Shown piece after piece: positions 22,505 through 29,715 of a stretch of DNA of 29,715 nt. The stretch comes from JAKJGV01 sp964617565. GTDB lineage: Bacteria > Verrucomicrobiota > Kiritimatiellia > CAIQIC01 > JAGNIJ01. A program made the translations under genes and the position numbers. Position 1 is the first letter of the stretch, and each line of letters starts with the position of its first letter. Location: NCBI GenBank assembly GCA_964617565.1, contig CAZTYH010000038.1, positions 1-29,715 on the forward strand, in the 5' to 3' direction. The notes below the pieces were generated by a model that saw nothing but the letters and a program-made list of their open reading frames with translations, searched no databases and was not told the origin of the DNA.

Positions 22505-23943
22505 GATGTTGGGCAGTCATCTTGCTTTTATTGATGGCGGGGGTCTCCCTGGGTGAAGAGAAATCTACTGCTCGCACCTTTGACTGGGGCTTTATCGCCA
22601 GCCGCCAGCCGGATATCCACGGCGATATGCGCACAAAAGTACTTGGGCCTTTCATTGAATATGCCTCATCCACCAATGGCATGGAATTCCGCGCGTTCAG
22701 GCCGTTGCACAGCAAGGTGTATGATCCCGTTGCCCGAAGAGAGTCGCACGATATTATATGGCCTATTGCATCCGCCAGGCGTTTCGAAAGCGAATTCAAG
22801 TGGCGGTTCCTTCTGACGTATTACCATGATTTTGATGTGAATGATCCCGTATCGCGATACCGGTTCTGGATCCTGCCGATATATTTCCAGGGTCGGGATG
22901 CCAAAAAACAGCGTTATGCGGCGGTGTTTCCTCTCGGCGGAAGTATCCACGAGTTTTTAATGCGGGACGAAATTGATTTCATTCTCTGGCCGCTGTGGAC
23001 ATACAGTTCGATCAACGAAGTTGAAACGAGGGATGTTCTCTGGCCGATTTATTCGAAGACGGAAGGGAAGGGGATCTATCGCTTCAGGATATTTCCTTTT
23101 TACGCCCGGTCGCATCACCGCGACAAGTTCGAGAAGCGCTTCATCATGTGGCCGTTCTGGACCTGGGCGCGATACAAAGAACCGGGGAATTCAGGAGTCG
23201 GCTATATTGTCTGGCCATTGTGGGGGCGCATAAAGCTGGAAGACCAGATGACCTGGATGTTCATACCACCTCTCTTCCGTTTTTCAAAGGGCCAGCGCCT
23301 TGATTATTCCTATTATCCATGGCCGTTCATTCAGCACAGCAGGGGCCTCGTCGAAAAGCGTTACTTCTGGCCGATATGGGGCGAGAAGCACATGCATGGC
23401 TATTACCGCAATTTCGCGCTTTGGCCGATTATACATCATACACGGGTTGATCGAGGAAAAACGCTCGCGAAGACCACGATGGTCGTTCCTGTCTATCTCT
23501 CCAGCACAAGCGTTGAGTCACAGCGTGATGAGGAAGGCCATCGCGCCGTCAAGGGGGTCTATCGAAAGATATGGCCGATCTTCTCATACCGTCGTGAGGG
23601 TAAGGAAAGCTTCTTCAGAACCCTTGAACTCTGGCCGCTGCGGACACCGGCTCCGATGGAGCGCCTTTATGCTCCCTTGTGGACGCTTTATTCGCGCACC
23701 GCGCTGGGTGAAAACGCGGATCACGAATTGCTCTGGGGGCTTTATCGCCAGCGCCGCAGGGGGGAAGAAGTGTTTTCTTCAGCGCTATTCCCCGTCTGGG
23801 AATGGCGGCGCGACGATCGTGATGAAGAAAAGCGAGAATTCAATATTTTGAAGGGACTTGTCGGTTATTCAAGAGAGGGTACACAAAAACAGTTCAGGGT
23901 GTTATATTTCCTGCGATTCGGCCGAAGGGAGAGACAGCCATAA
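22501..23943 (+). CDS. Exported protein of about 18-residue aromatic-Pro (WP) repeats, function unknown
   Basis: The 480-aa protein starts with a signal peptide (hydrophobic 5-17, ending SLG). After about residue 85 it consists of recurring units with a core such as LWPLW, IWPIF, FWPIW or LPIYF. The core prolines fall near 88, 126, 144, 164, 182, 199, 218, 239, 256, 275, 291, 309, 330, 359, 379, 392 and 431, mostly 16-21 residues apart. Between cores are charged and aromatic residues, as expected of alternating strands and turns. It looks like an all-beta repeat protein, possibly an outer-membrane barrel or a solenoid, but I do not know the family. It overlaps the yvcK-like gene as ATGA and directly precedes mlaE, which suggests a role in the same lipid-transport or envelope process. 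Confidence 0.6.
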   Translation: MRCWAVILLLLMAGVSLGEEKSTARTFDWGFIASRQPDIHGDMRTKVLGPFIEYASSTNGMEFRAFRPLHSKVYDPVARRESHDIIWPIASARRFESEFKWRFLLTYYHDFDVNDPVSRYRFWILPIYFQGRDAKKQRYAAVFPLGGSIHEFLMRDEIDFILWPLWTYSSINEVETRDVLWPIYSKTEGKGIYRFRIFPFYARSHHRDKFEKRFIMWPFWTWARYKEPGNSGVGYIVWPLWGRIKLEDQMTWMFIPPLFRFSKGQRLDYSYYPWPFIQHSRGLVEKRYFWPIWGEKHMHGYYRNFALWPIIHHTRVDRGKTLAKTTMVVPVYLSSTSVESQRDEEGHRAVKGVYRKIWPIFSYRREGKESFFRTLELWPLRTPAPMERLYAPLWTLYSRTALGENADHELLWGLYRQRRRGEEVFSSALFPVWEWRRDDRDEEKREFNILKGLVGYSREGTQKQFRVLYFLRFGRRERQP

Positions 23944-24011
23944 TCACGCGCGAACCAGAATATTTTGAACCGCCCATCAATATCTTTGCGGATCTGGGCC
24001 GGCGCATCCTG

Positions 24012-24752
24012 TTGACCTGCCGTAATGCAGGGCGCTCGCTGTTCATGCTGGGCGAGGCTTTCCTGTTTCTCCCCCATATGCTGAAAAAGCGAATGCGTCA
24101 TGAGACGCTTTACCAGCTATTCCTGACCGGCATCAAGAGCCTCGGAGTCATTACCGTTGTAGCCATGTTTACCGGTATGATCCTTGCCCTGCAAACGGGC
24201 CTGGAACTCCGCCGGTTCGGACAGGAAGTGAATATCGGTACGGCTGTGACCGTGGTCATGATGCGCGAAATGGGGCCTTTCATGACGGCATTGATTATCG
24301 CGGCCAGCGTGGGGTCCGCCATCGCGGCGCAGTTGGGCACGATGACGGTGTCGGAAGAAATTGCCGCGCTGGAAATCATGTCCATCAACCCCGTTCGCTT
24401 TCTCGTCATGCCGCGACTGGTCGCGCTTTCCGTGATGGTTCCGATCCTGACCGTATACACAAACATCCTCGGCGTCGTCGGAGGCGCCATCGTCGGCTAT
24501 ACCCAGTTGGGCGTTTCGCTTACGGCTTATTTCGACAACGCGACGCGCTATGCGGAGAACAAGGATCTCTATGTCGGCTTGTTCAAAGCGTTTTTGTTCG
24601 GCATTATAATCACCCTTGTGGCTTGTCATCAGGGTTTCTCAACGACGGAAGGAGCCGTGGGCGTGGGGCGGGCAACACGGCGCACGGTGATCATTTCTTT
24701 TCTTACGATCCTGGTGGTCGGCTATATCGTAACACGATTGTTCTACAAATGA
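24012..24752 (+). CDS. mlaE: MlaE-like permease of phospholipid ABC transporter
   Basis: The protein has 246 aa from the TTG at 24012, with about five membrane segments (43-63, 88-108, 139-162, 187-208, 225-244). It shows the MlaE hallmarks: EEIAALEIMSINPVRFLVMPRLVA (115-138) and, near the end, TTEGAVGVGRATRRTVI. MlaE forms the inner-membrane core of Mla-type transporters that move phospholipids between membranes. The start is doubtful. The frame stays open upstream with family-like sequence including FADLGRRILL, yet has no ATG, GTG or TTG before 24012. An ATA at 23940 overlaps the upstream stop and follows AAGGGAGAG. The stop overlaps the mlaF start as ATGA. Confidence 0.9.
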   Translation: MTCRNAGRSLFMLGEAFLFLPHMLKKRMRHETLYQLFLTGIKSLGVITVVAMFTGMILALQTGLELRRFGQEVNIGTAVTVVMMREMGPFMTALIIAASVGSAIAAQLGTMTVSEEIAALEIMSINPVRFLVMPRLVALSVMVPILTVYTNILGVVGGAIVGYTQLGVSLTAYFDNATRYAENKDLYVGLFKAFLFGIIITLVACHQGFSTTEGAVGVGRATRRTVIISFLTILVVGYIVTRLFYK

Positions 24753-25513
24753 TTCGTTTCGAAAAAGTCACAAAAATGCTTGGCGGAAAACGGGTGCTGG
24801 ATGCTCTCGACATGGAGATCCGCAAGGGCGAGACCTTTGTCATCGTGGGCACTTCGGGCGCGGGCAAGAGTGTTACCCTGAAGCACATGGTCCGTCTCCT
24901 GAGCCCCGACAGCGGACGGGTTGTCGTGGATGGCGAGGTGGTCAGTGAATTGTCCGGGGGCGAGTTGGAGCGGATACGCGATCGGTTTGGTTACTTGTTT
25001 CAAAGCGGAGCCCTGCTTCAGTGGCTGTCTGTGGGTGACAATGTCGGACTGCCTCTGCGTGAAAAAACGGATATGAGCGACGAGGAAATTGATCAACTGT
25101 CGCATGAGAAGCTGGCGCTTGTCGGATTGGCCGACGTCTTTGAGAAGCGTCCAGACGATTTGTCGGGCGGCATGCGAAAGCGTGCCGCATTGGCACGCGC
25201 AATTATCACAAAACCGGACATTATCCTTTATGATGAGCCGACCTCGGGACTGGATCCGGTTACGTCCAGGGCGATTGATCGCCTTATTGACGATATGAGG
25301 CGCGAGTTGGGGGTGACCAGCGTGGTGGTCACGCACGATCTGCATAGCGCTCTTGCCATCGGAACCCGCATCGGCATGTTGTATCAGGGACGGCTTGTAG
25401 AGGTTGCGGAGCCCGATGCTTTTGTAAAATCGAAGGTTAAGGTGGTGCAGGATTTTCTCGAAGCTCAGTATATTACGAAGCACGGAAGCTGGGAAAGGAT
25501 GGTGGCCAAATGA
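24749..25513 (+). CDS. mlaF: MlaF-like ATPase of phospholipid ABC transporter
   Basis: The 254-aa ABC ATPase has Walker A GTSGAGKS (34-41), the Q-loop FQSGALL (Q85), the signature LSGGMRKRAALARA (138-151), Walker B IILYDEPTSGLDP (158-170) and the H-loop histidine in VVVTHD (H196). LSGGMRKR and LKHM after Walker A are typical of the MlaF branch. It powers the MlaE permease. I chose the ATG at 24749 because it overlaps the mlaE stop as ATGA; the open frame further upstream lies inside mlaE. The last about 25 residues (FLEAQYITKHGSWERMVAK) form a short tail. The stop overlaps the mlaD start as ATGA. Confidence 0.94.
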   Translation: MIRFEKVTKMLGGKRVLDALDMEIRKGETFVIVGTSGAGKSVTLKHMVRLLSPDSGRVVVDGEVVSELSGGELERIRDRFGYLFQSGALLQWLSVGDNVGLPLREKTDMSDEEIDQLSHEKLALVGLADVFEKRPDDLSGGMRKRAALARAIITKPDIILYDEPTSGLDPVTSRAIDRLIDDMRRELGVTSVVVTHDLHSALAIGTRIGMLYQGRLVEVAEPDAFVKSKVKVVQDFLEAQYITKHGSWERMVAK

Positions 25514-26400
25514 AACGAAGCCGCTTGCAGGAAACATCCATGGAGGTCACGGTCGGAGCATTCATGTTCATGGTGTTGCTGGCGCTGGGATTTTTCACCA
25601 TTGTGCTCAGTCGCGAAAATATCTTCAGCCGCACGTATTCGCTTGAAGTCGTTTTCGATAACGTCAAGGGATTGCGTGAAGGCGATAACGTATACCTGCG
25701 TGGTGTGGACATCGGCAAGATCAAGCGCATGCGGCTGCAAGCCGATGGAGTGCACGTGATTGTGACCCTGGAGCAGGAGGTGCAATTGCGCGAGGACTAT
25801 CGGATTGAGATTCTGCCATCCTCCGTCCTGGGAGGACGTTATCTCAACCTGTATGAGGGCTCGGACAACCGTCCGCTGGTAGCTCAAGGAGTCACAATCC
25901 GCGGAATAACTCCGGTAGACCTTATTGACGAAGCTACGAAGACGACACAGAGCATCAAATCGGCATTGGAAGAGGGGGGCATACTGGAGAATCTGAAGGT
26001 CACCATGGCGCAGTTGAAGGATGTGACGACGAAACTGAACCAGGGAGAGGGCACCCTCGGGCGCTTGCTCACGGAAGATGTGGTTTACAATGATCTTCAG
26101 AAGATTGCGGAGAACCTTCGGGATGTCAGCGACCGGTTGGCTGAAGGGAAGGGCACTCTCGGGAAGCTGTTTGCCGAGGACGACCCTCTTTATGACAACC
26201 TGGTTGAGGCGTCAGGAGCCATAAAGACCCTCGCCGAGGATATGCAGGCGGGCAAGGGTACGCTGGGCAAGCTAATGACGGACGATGCCTTGTACCAGGA
26301 CGCGTTATTGACATTAAACGAGATCAGGGCTGCGGTGGATGACTTGCGGGAGACCACGCCAATTGCTACTTTCACAAGCATCTTTTTTGGAGCATTCTAA
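25510..26400 (+). CDS. mlaD: MlaD-like MCE-domain protein with three GTLG repeats
   Basis: The 296-aa protein has one N-terminal membrane helix (about 14-34) and a single MCE domain (about 42-118: YSLEVVFDNVKGLREGDNVYLRGVDIGKI, ILPSSVLGGRYLNLYEGS). A helical C-terminal region follows, containing three copies of a G-x-GTLGxL-x3-D motif near 179-190, 213-224 and 248-258, that is every 34-35 residues. MCE proteins form hexameric rings that carry lipids across the periplasm. The tail repeats would continue as helices beyond the ring and may contact a partner. The end is hydrophobic (TSIFFGAF). It overlaps mlaF by four bases. A separate MlaC or lipoprotein MlaA is not seen. Confidence 0.92.
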   Translation: MKRSRLQETSMEVTVGAFMFMVLLALGFFTIVLSRENIFSRTYSLEVVFDNVKGLREGDNVYLRGVDIGKIKRMRLQADGVHVIVTLEQEVQLREDYRIEILPSSVLGGRYLNLYEGSDNRPLVAQGVTIRGITPVDLIDEATKTTQSIKSALEEGGILENLKVTMAQLKDVTTKLNQGEGTLGRLLTEDVVYNDLQKIAENLRDVSDRLAEGKGTLGKLFAEDDPLYDNLVEASGAIKTLAEDMQAGKGTLGKLMTDDALYQDALLTLNEIRAAVDDLRETTPIATFTSIFFGAF

Positions 26401-26423
26401 ACCGAATGCTTTTGGAGGTGGGT

Positions 26424-26804
26424 ATGCGAACAGGAAAAATCAGATGGATCTGCGTTATGCTGGCGGCAGTCCTCTTCTTTTCTTCGGCGAACGGGATCTG
26501 TCACGCAGGAAGCCTGGTTATGGGTAATATTTCGGGCGATACGAGTTCGGATGGCGCTGCGATCACCGTGGTTTTATTTGCAACCATCTGCGTGGTCATG
26601 GTCCTGCTGGGGTTGAAGGCTGACTATCAGAATATTTTCGGCAACGTTACTCCGGATGAGCGCAAAGAACTTGAAGCGCGTTTTGCGGAGCGGATGGATG
26701 CGGTACTGCAGGAACCCGAATACAGGCCTGTTTTGCGCTCCGAAGCAAAGGAATCGGAAGCTCAATGTGCCAACGCCAGCCTGGGTTTCAGGCTGGAGTT
26801 TTGA
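26424..26804 (+). CDS. Small exported or membrane protein at the end of the mla run
   Basis: The 126-aa protein starts at the ATG at 26424, behind TGGAGGTGGG; earlier in-frame starts are less well placed. It has a signal-like segment (about 7-28) and a second hydrophobic segment (about 46-64), then a charged helical stretch (about 76-113). I do not recognise a family. It follows mlaD by 23 bases and probably serves the same transporter or the exported repeat protein. Its last dozen codons coincide with a strong terminator hairpin. Confidence 0.6.
   Translation: MRTGKIRWICVMLAAVLFFSSANGICHAGSLVMGNISGDTSSDGAAITVVLFATICVVMVLLGLKADYQNIFGNVTPDERKELEARFAERMDAVLQEPEYRPVLRSEAKESEAQCANASLGFRLEF
26776..26802 (+). 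terminator. Intrinsic terminator of the mla run, inside the last codons
   Basis: CCAGCCTG (26776-26783) and CAGGCTGG (26789-26796) form a perfect 8-base stem with loop GGTTT, followed by AGTTTT. The TGA at 26802-26804 of the last gene lies at the end of the T-run, so the hairpin is coding sequence. It faces the convergent guaB end at 26821. Confidence 0.7.
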
Positions 26805-26820
26805 AGGCTCGGTAAACCGC

Positions 26821-28311
26821 TTACGAACGATAGTTCGGCGCTTCCTTTGTGATCTTCACATCGTGCGCATGCCCTTCAGCATAGCCTGCGGAAGTGATGC
26901 GCACAAAGCGGCCGCGCTCGCGCAGTTCCTTGAGTGTACGGCAGCCGCAATACCCGAGTGAAAGGCGAAGGCCGCCGCAGAACTGGGTCATGACTTTCCG
27001 CACCGTGCCCGCGTAGGGAACCATGCCTTCGACGCCTTGAGGCACCAGGTCGTCCGCCGAAACATCGTCCTGATGATACCGCATGCGACTGCCCTGGCCT
27101 TGTTGCATGGCCGCCAGGCTGCCCATGCCTCGATAGGACACGTATTGACGCCCCTGATAAATGATCTTTTCGCCCGGGCTTTCTTCCGTGCCCGCGAGGA
27201 TCGAACCCATCATCACGGTATCCGCGCCCGCGGCGAGCGCCTTGGGTACGTCGCCCGATTGACGGATGCCCCCGTCCGCGATGACAGGAATGCTTCCTTC
27301 GAGTGCCTTTGCGCATGCATAAATCGCGCTGATCTGGGGTACGCCGACACCGGTAACGACCCGCGTGGTGCAGATGGAGCCCGGACCAATGCCCACTTTA
27401 ACGCCGTCCGCGCCCGCATCCCGCAACGCAAGGGCCGCCTCTGCCGTGGCGATATTTCCTGCGATTACGTCAATTTGTGGATAGTGCGACTTGACCCATT
27501 TCACGATATCAATCACGCCGCTGGAATGACCGTGCGAGGTGTCCACGACCACCACGTCAATATCCTTCTCCGCCAGCACCTCGACGCGCGCTTCATCGTG
27601 CGGTGCGATCGCAGCGCCGACGCGCAGACGGTATTGGGCATCGCGATTGTACATGGGCTGAACATTCTGGATAAGCGTTCGGACATCGGCGAAGCTGTAA
27701 AGACCGACGAGCTTGCCGTCTTCGACGAGGGGAAGCTTCCCGATCTTCTTCTGCTGCATGATGTCGTAGGCCTGTTCCAGCGTCGTGTCACGCGGGGCTG
27801 TGATGACCTCGCGCGTCATGATGTCGGATATGGGCGCATCGGGGTTCCGCGCGAACTTGATGTCGGCGGCGGTCAAAATGCCGACCAACCGGTCCTGGTC
27901 ATCCAGAATGGGAAAGCCGCTGAATGTATATCCCCGTGCCTGCCGTACCTCTCGAACATTCTTAAGCGTCTCATTGACGCGGAAGGTGATCGGCTTCTCA
28001 ATCAAACCATTGAGGTGATGCTTCACGCTCCCGACGATTTGCGCCTGCTGCCTGGGTGTCAGGTTGCGGTGAACAATGCCGATGCCGCCGAGCATAGCCA
28101 TGGCAATGGCCATCTCGGCTTCGGTAACGGTGTCCATGGCTGCGCTTACCAGCGGAATGTTCAGGTTGATGCGTGTGGTAAGGCGGCTGCTGATGTCAGT
28201 TTCCTGCGGAAGAAAATCAGCGTACTGCGTTACCAGCGAAACGTCGTCAAACGTTAACGCTTCATGCAGAAAGGATTTCATGAACTCATCAAGATGTTGG
28301 TTTCGCGCCAT
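26821..28311 (-). CDS. guaB: Inosine-5'-monophosphate dehydrogenase
   Basis: The 496-aa enzyme oxidises IMP to XMP with NAD, the committed step to guanine nucleotides. Landmarks are LTFDDVSLV (19-27), two CBS domains (about 105-215), VVVVDTSHGHSSGV (253-266), the catalytic loop GIGPGSICTTRVVTG with C314, IADGGIRQSGD and YRGMGSLAAM. I chose the ATG at 28311, which has AAAAGGGG about eight bases upstream; the frame upstream is not IMPDH-like. It lies 113 bases downstream of ada on the same strand, with a hairpin and a possible promoter of its own between them. Confidence 0.96.
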   Translation of the reverse strand: MARNQHLDEFMKSFLHEALTFDDVSLVTQYADFLPQETDISSRLTTRINLNIPLVSAAMDTVTEAEMAIAMAMLGGIGIVHRNLTPRQQAQIVGSVKHHLNGLIEKPITFRVNETLKNVREVRQARGYTFSGFPILDDQDRLVGILTAADIKFARNPDAPISDIMTREVITAPRDTTLEQAYDIMQQKKIGKLPLVEDGKLVGLYSFADVRTLIQNVQPMYNRDAQYRLRVGAAIAPHDEARVEVLAEKDIDVVVVDTSHGHSSGVIDIVKWVKSHYPQIDVIAGNIATAEAALALRDAGADGVKVGIGPGSICTTRVVTGVGVPQISAIYACAKALEGSIPVIADGGIRQSGDVPKALAAGADTVMMGSILAGTEESPGEKIIYQGRQYVSYRGMGSLAAMQQGQGSRMRYHQDDVSADDLVPQGVEGMVPYAGTVRKVMTQFCGGLRLSLGYCGCRTLKELRERGRFVRITSAGYAEGHAHDVKITKEAPNYRS

Positions 28312-28335
28312 GGCAGAGCCCCTTTTGGGTCCGAT

Positions 28336-28364
28336 ACCATGAGGCGAAAAAAGGGCAGTGTCAA
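28336..28364 (-). promoter_or_regulatory. Candidate promoter for guaB
   Basis: On the minus strand a perfect TTGACA -35 box (28364-28359) is followed after 17 bases by CATGGT (28341-28336), a weak -10. Transcription would start about 18 bases before the guaB ATG. The good -35 and spacing support it, the poor -10 argues against it. Confidence 0.35.
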
Positions 28365-28372
28365 GCCTGCAA

Positions 28373-28400
28373 GGTCCCGGAAAAACTGAAACCCGGAACC
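28373..28400 (-). promoter_or_regulatory. RNA hairpin between ada and guaB
   Basis: On the minus strand GGTTCCGG (28400-28393) can pair with CCGGGACC (28380-28373) using one U-G pair around a 12-base loop. No T-run follows directly, but TTTTTT occurs 24 bases further on. It could limit read-through from ada into guaB or mark a processing site. Confidence 0.35.
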
Positions 28401-28424
28401 TGACATTTGAAACCTTGCTGTCCG

Positions 28425-29663
28425 TCACCCATGCGAGGCGCTCGCTCCGCCCAGCAACTGATGTTCCAGTCGCTCGTAGCGGTCAATGACACGGCGCACG
28501 TATGCGCGCTTTTCGCGGTAGGTGCCGGGGAAGAAGCTGCCCTTGAAACCGGCCACAACAAGATTGCGGAACTGGCGGGGATTGAGCTTCAGGCCATCAG
28601 CCGCAAGTTGCAGTTCCTGGCCGACGGTTGTGCTGGAAACCAGGCGATTGTCGGTGCATATGGAAACAGACAGGCTGTGGTCTACCATCTGTCTCAGTGG
28701 ATGTTCGCCAACGCTTTTGATGGAGGGAGTTGTCTGCAGGTTGCTGGTCAGGCAGACCTCCAGCGTGATGCGCTGGCTGGCCACGTATTCGGCAAGGTAG
28801 TGAACGAACGCCTTGGGGTCTTCAATGTCCGGATCTTTGACCATCTCGTGCGCGAACAGGAACGTGCCGTGCCCGATGCGATTGGCATGGCATTCCGTGA
28901 TGGCCTGGAAAATAGACTCAGGCCCGTAGGCCTCACCGGCATGAACGGTTTTCCGGAGAAAGTGGCTGTGCGCATATTGATAAGCCGACTTGTGCGCCAC
29001 CGCGGGGAATCCCGCTTCTTCGCCGGCCAGGTCAAATCCAACCACGGGAAGTCCGTCGTGATGTGCCAGGTTCACGGCGGCTCGCGCCATCTCAAGCGAG
29101 GCCGCTGCGAAAACATCTTTTCGCGGAGCATGGGACATCACGTTGATGATTTCGGCAAAGTAGGGCGACATGTGTTCGTTAAACGAGCGCATCGCGCAGG
29201 CAATGATTCCGTATTCGAAGGGAACATCGGAACCGTCTTTAACCGAAGGACTGTCATTGTAGGCTTTCTTTGCGCGATCGAGTCCCTTGTGCACCGCTGT
29301 CATGACTTGCTCGATGGTGAATCCTTTGCGGCAATGCAGTTGCGGGGCGAAACGGACTTCAATATAACGAACTCCTTCGGCGATGTTGTCTTCGGCCAAT
29401 TCGCATGCCACGCGCTCGAGATTCTCCGGCGTCTGAAGTACCGCGCATGTATAGGCAAATCCTTTCAGGTACTCGGGCAGGCTGGCATAGCTGGCCTTGA
29501 AAACGAGTTTACGCAAGCCTTCCTCGGTCTCGGAAGGCAGCTTGATGTTGCCTTTCTTCGCAAGCTCAATCAGCGTCGGTATTCGCAGCGAGCCATCCAG
29601 GTGGAGATGAATATCGGTTTTCGGTATTTTGCGGATGAACTCCGCTGTTATCTTAGAGGACAT
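28425..29663 (-). CDS. add: Adenosine deaminase
   Basis: The 412-aa TIM-barrel zinc enzyme converts adenosine to inosine. Metal and catalytic residues are visible: H19 and H21 in DIHLHLDGS, H241 and E244 in VHAGE, H265 in RIGHGT, and D338 in ICTDNRLVSST. The family motif often reads TDDP; TDN-R-L is the variant I associate with a bacterial subfamily, so activity on adenosine is likely but not certain. The ATG at 29663 has GAGG about six bases upstream. It is longer than classical enzymes by about 50-60 residues, partly through an inserted segment near 135-150. It precedes guaB on the same strand, so inosine made here can enter IMP and guanine nucleotide synthesis after phosphorylation or salvage. 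Confidence 0.88.
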   Translation of the reverse strand: MSSKITAEFIRKIPKTDIHLHLDGSLRIPTLIELAKKGNIKLPSETEEGLRKLVFKASYASLPEYLKGFAYTCAVLQTPENLERVACELAEDNIAEGVRYIEVRFAPQLHCRKGFTIEQVMTAVHKGLDRAKKAYNDSPSVKDGSDVPFEYGIIACAMRSFNEHMSPYFAEIINVMSHAPRKDVFAAASLEMARAAVNLAHHDGLPVVGFDLAGEEAGFPAVAHKSAYQYAHSHFLRKTVHAGEAYGPESIFQAITECHANRIGHGTFLFAHEMVKDPDIEDPKAFVHYLAEYVASQRITLEVCLTSNLQTTPSIKSVGEHPLRQMVDHSLSVSICTDNRLVSSTTVGQELQLAADGLKLNPRQFRNLVVAGFKGSFFPGTYREKRAYVRRVIDRYERLEHQLLGGASASHG

Positions 29664-29696
29664 CGCGACCTCGCTTTCGTGGCTGCTTCGGCAGGT

Positions 29697-29709
29697 GACC
29701 TATTAGGTC
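29697..29709. promoter_or_regulatory. Palindrome GACCTA-T-TAGGTC upstream of the deaminase gene
   Basis: This perfect 13-base palindrome lies 33 bases before the adenosine deaminase start. On the minus strand it contains TAATAG, usable as a -10 element, so a bound regulator could block transcription. The window ends six bases further on, so the -35 region cannot be judged. Confidence 0.35.
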
Positions 29710-29715
29710 CCGGCC

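Noticed and set aside
24623..24748. 42-residue N-terminal extension of the MlaF-like ATPase
   Set aside because: It lies entirely inside mlaE in another frame and lacks ABC ATPase similarity; the ATGA overlap gives the proper start.
27037..28257. 406-codon open frame on the plus strand opposite guaB
   Set aside because: Antisense to IMP dehydrogenase, no motif, and it would collide with a fully conserved gene.

Overview
The window is a gene-dense, moderately GC-rich chromosomal segment of a diderm (Gram-negative-type) bacterium. An Mla-type lipid transporter, a phosphoheptose isomerase and several exported proteins indicate an outer membrane and probably heptose-containing surface sugars. 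I see no rRNA, tRNA, CRISPR array, phage or insertion sequence. The N-terminal region of the exported clostripain-like protease, the accB-accC-Asp23 order and the TTTTCCA/TGGAAAA palindromes make me think of the PVC superphylum (Kiritimatiellota/Verrucomicrobiota). That placement is inference from memory, not a database result.

Layout, left to right. (1) A 5'-truncated HExxH peptidase-like protein faces an exported clostripain-family (C11) protease. (2) A plus-strand run carries accB, accC, an Asp23-family protein, its AmaP-like membrane partner and gmhA, the last four tightly packed or overlapping, followed by a PfkB-family kinase and a short BLUF blue-light sensor. (3) An AlkD-like DNA glycosylase lies on the minus strand, tail-to-tail with the BLUF gene. 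It is separated from ilvD by an intergenic region holding twin palindromes and a REP-like hairpin. (4) ilvD is followed by a compact set: a membrane-anchored triple-TRAM protein, a membrane NERD-domain protein, two small membrane proteins and a very large ComEC. An LsrG-like monooxygenase-fold gene follows. (5) glgP begins a long plus-strand run: a 59-aa LapA-like membrane protein, a Sir2 deacylase, a long YvcK/CofD-like protein, an exported protein built of about 18-residue aromatic-Pro repeats, MlaE-, MlaF- and MlaD-like transporter parts, and a small exported or membrane protein ending in a terminator. (6) On the minus strand, ada and guaB form a purine-interconversion pair.

How the genes work together: accBC feed malonyl-CoA to lipid synthesis and are linked to Asp23/AmaP as accBC are to yqhY in Bacillus. 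gmhA supplies heptose precursors. The yvcK to mla run is best read as an envelope assembly and lipid transport operon with an unfamiliar exported repeat protein. The TRAM-NERD-ComEC run looks like a membrane nucleic-acid handling unit in which the metallo-beta-lactamase part of ComEC has lost its main metal-binding motif. These two runs are the best candidates for something not previously described.
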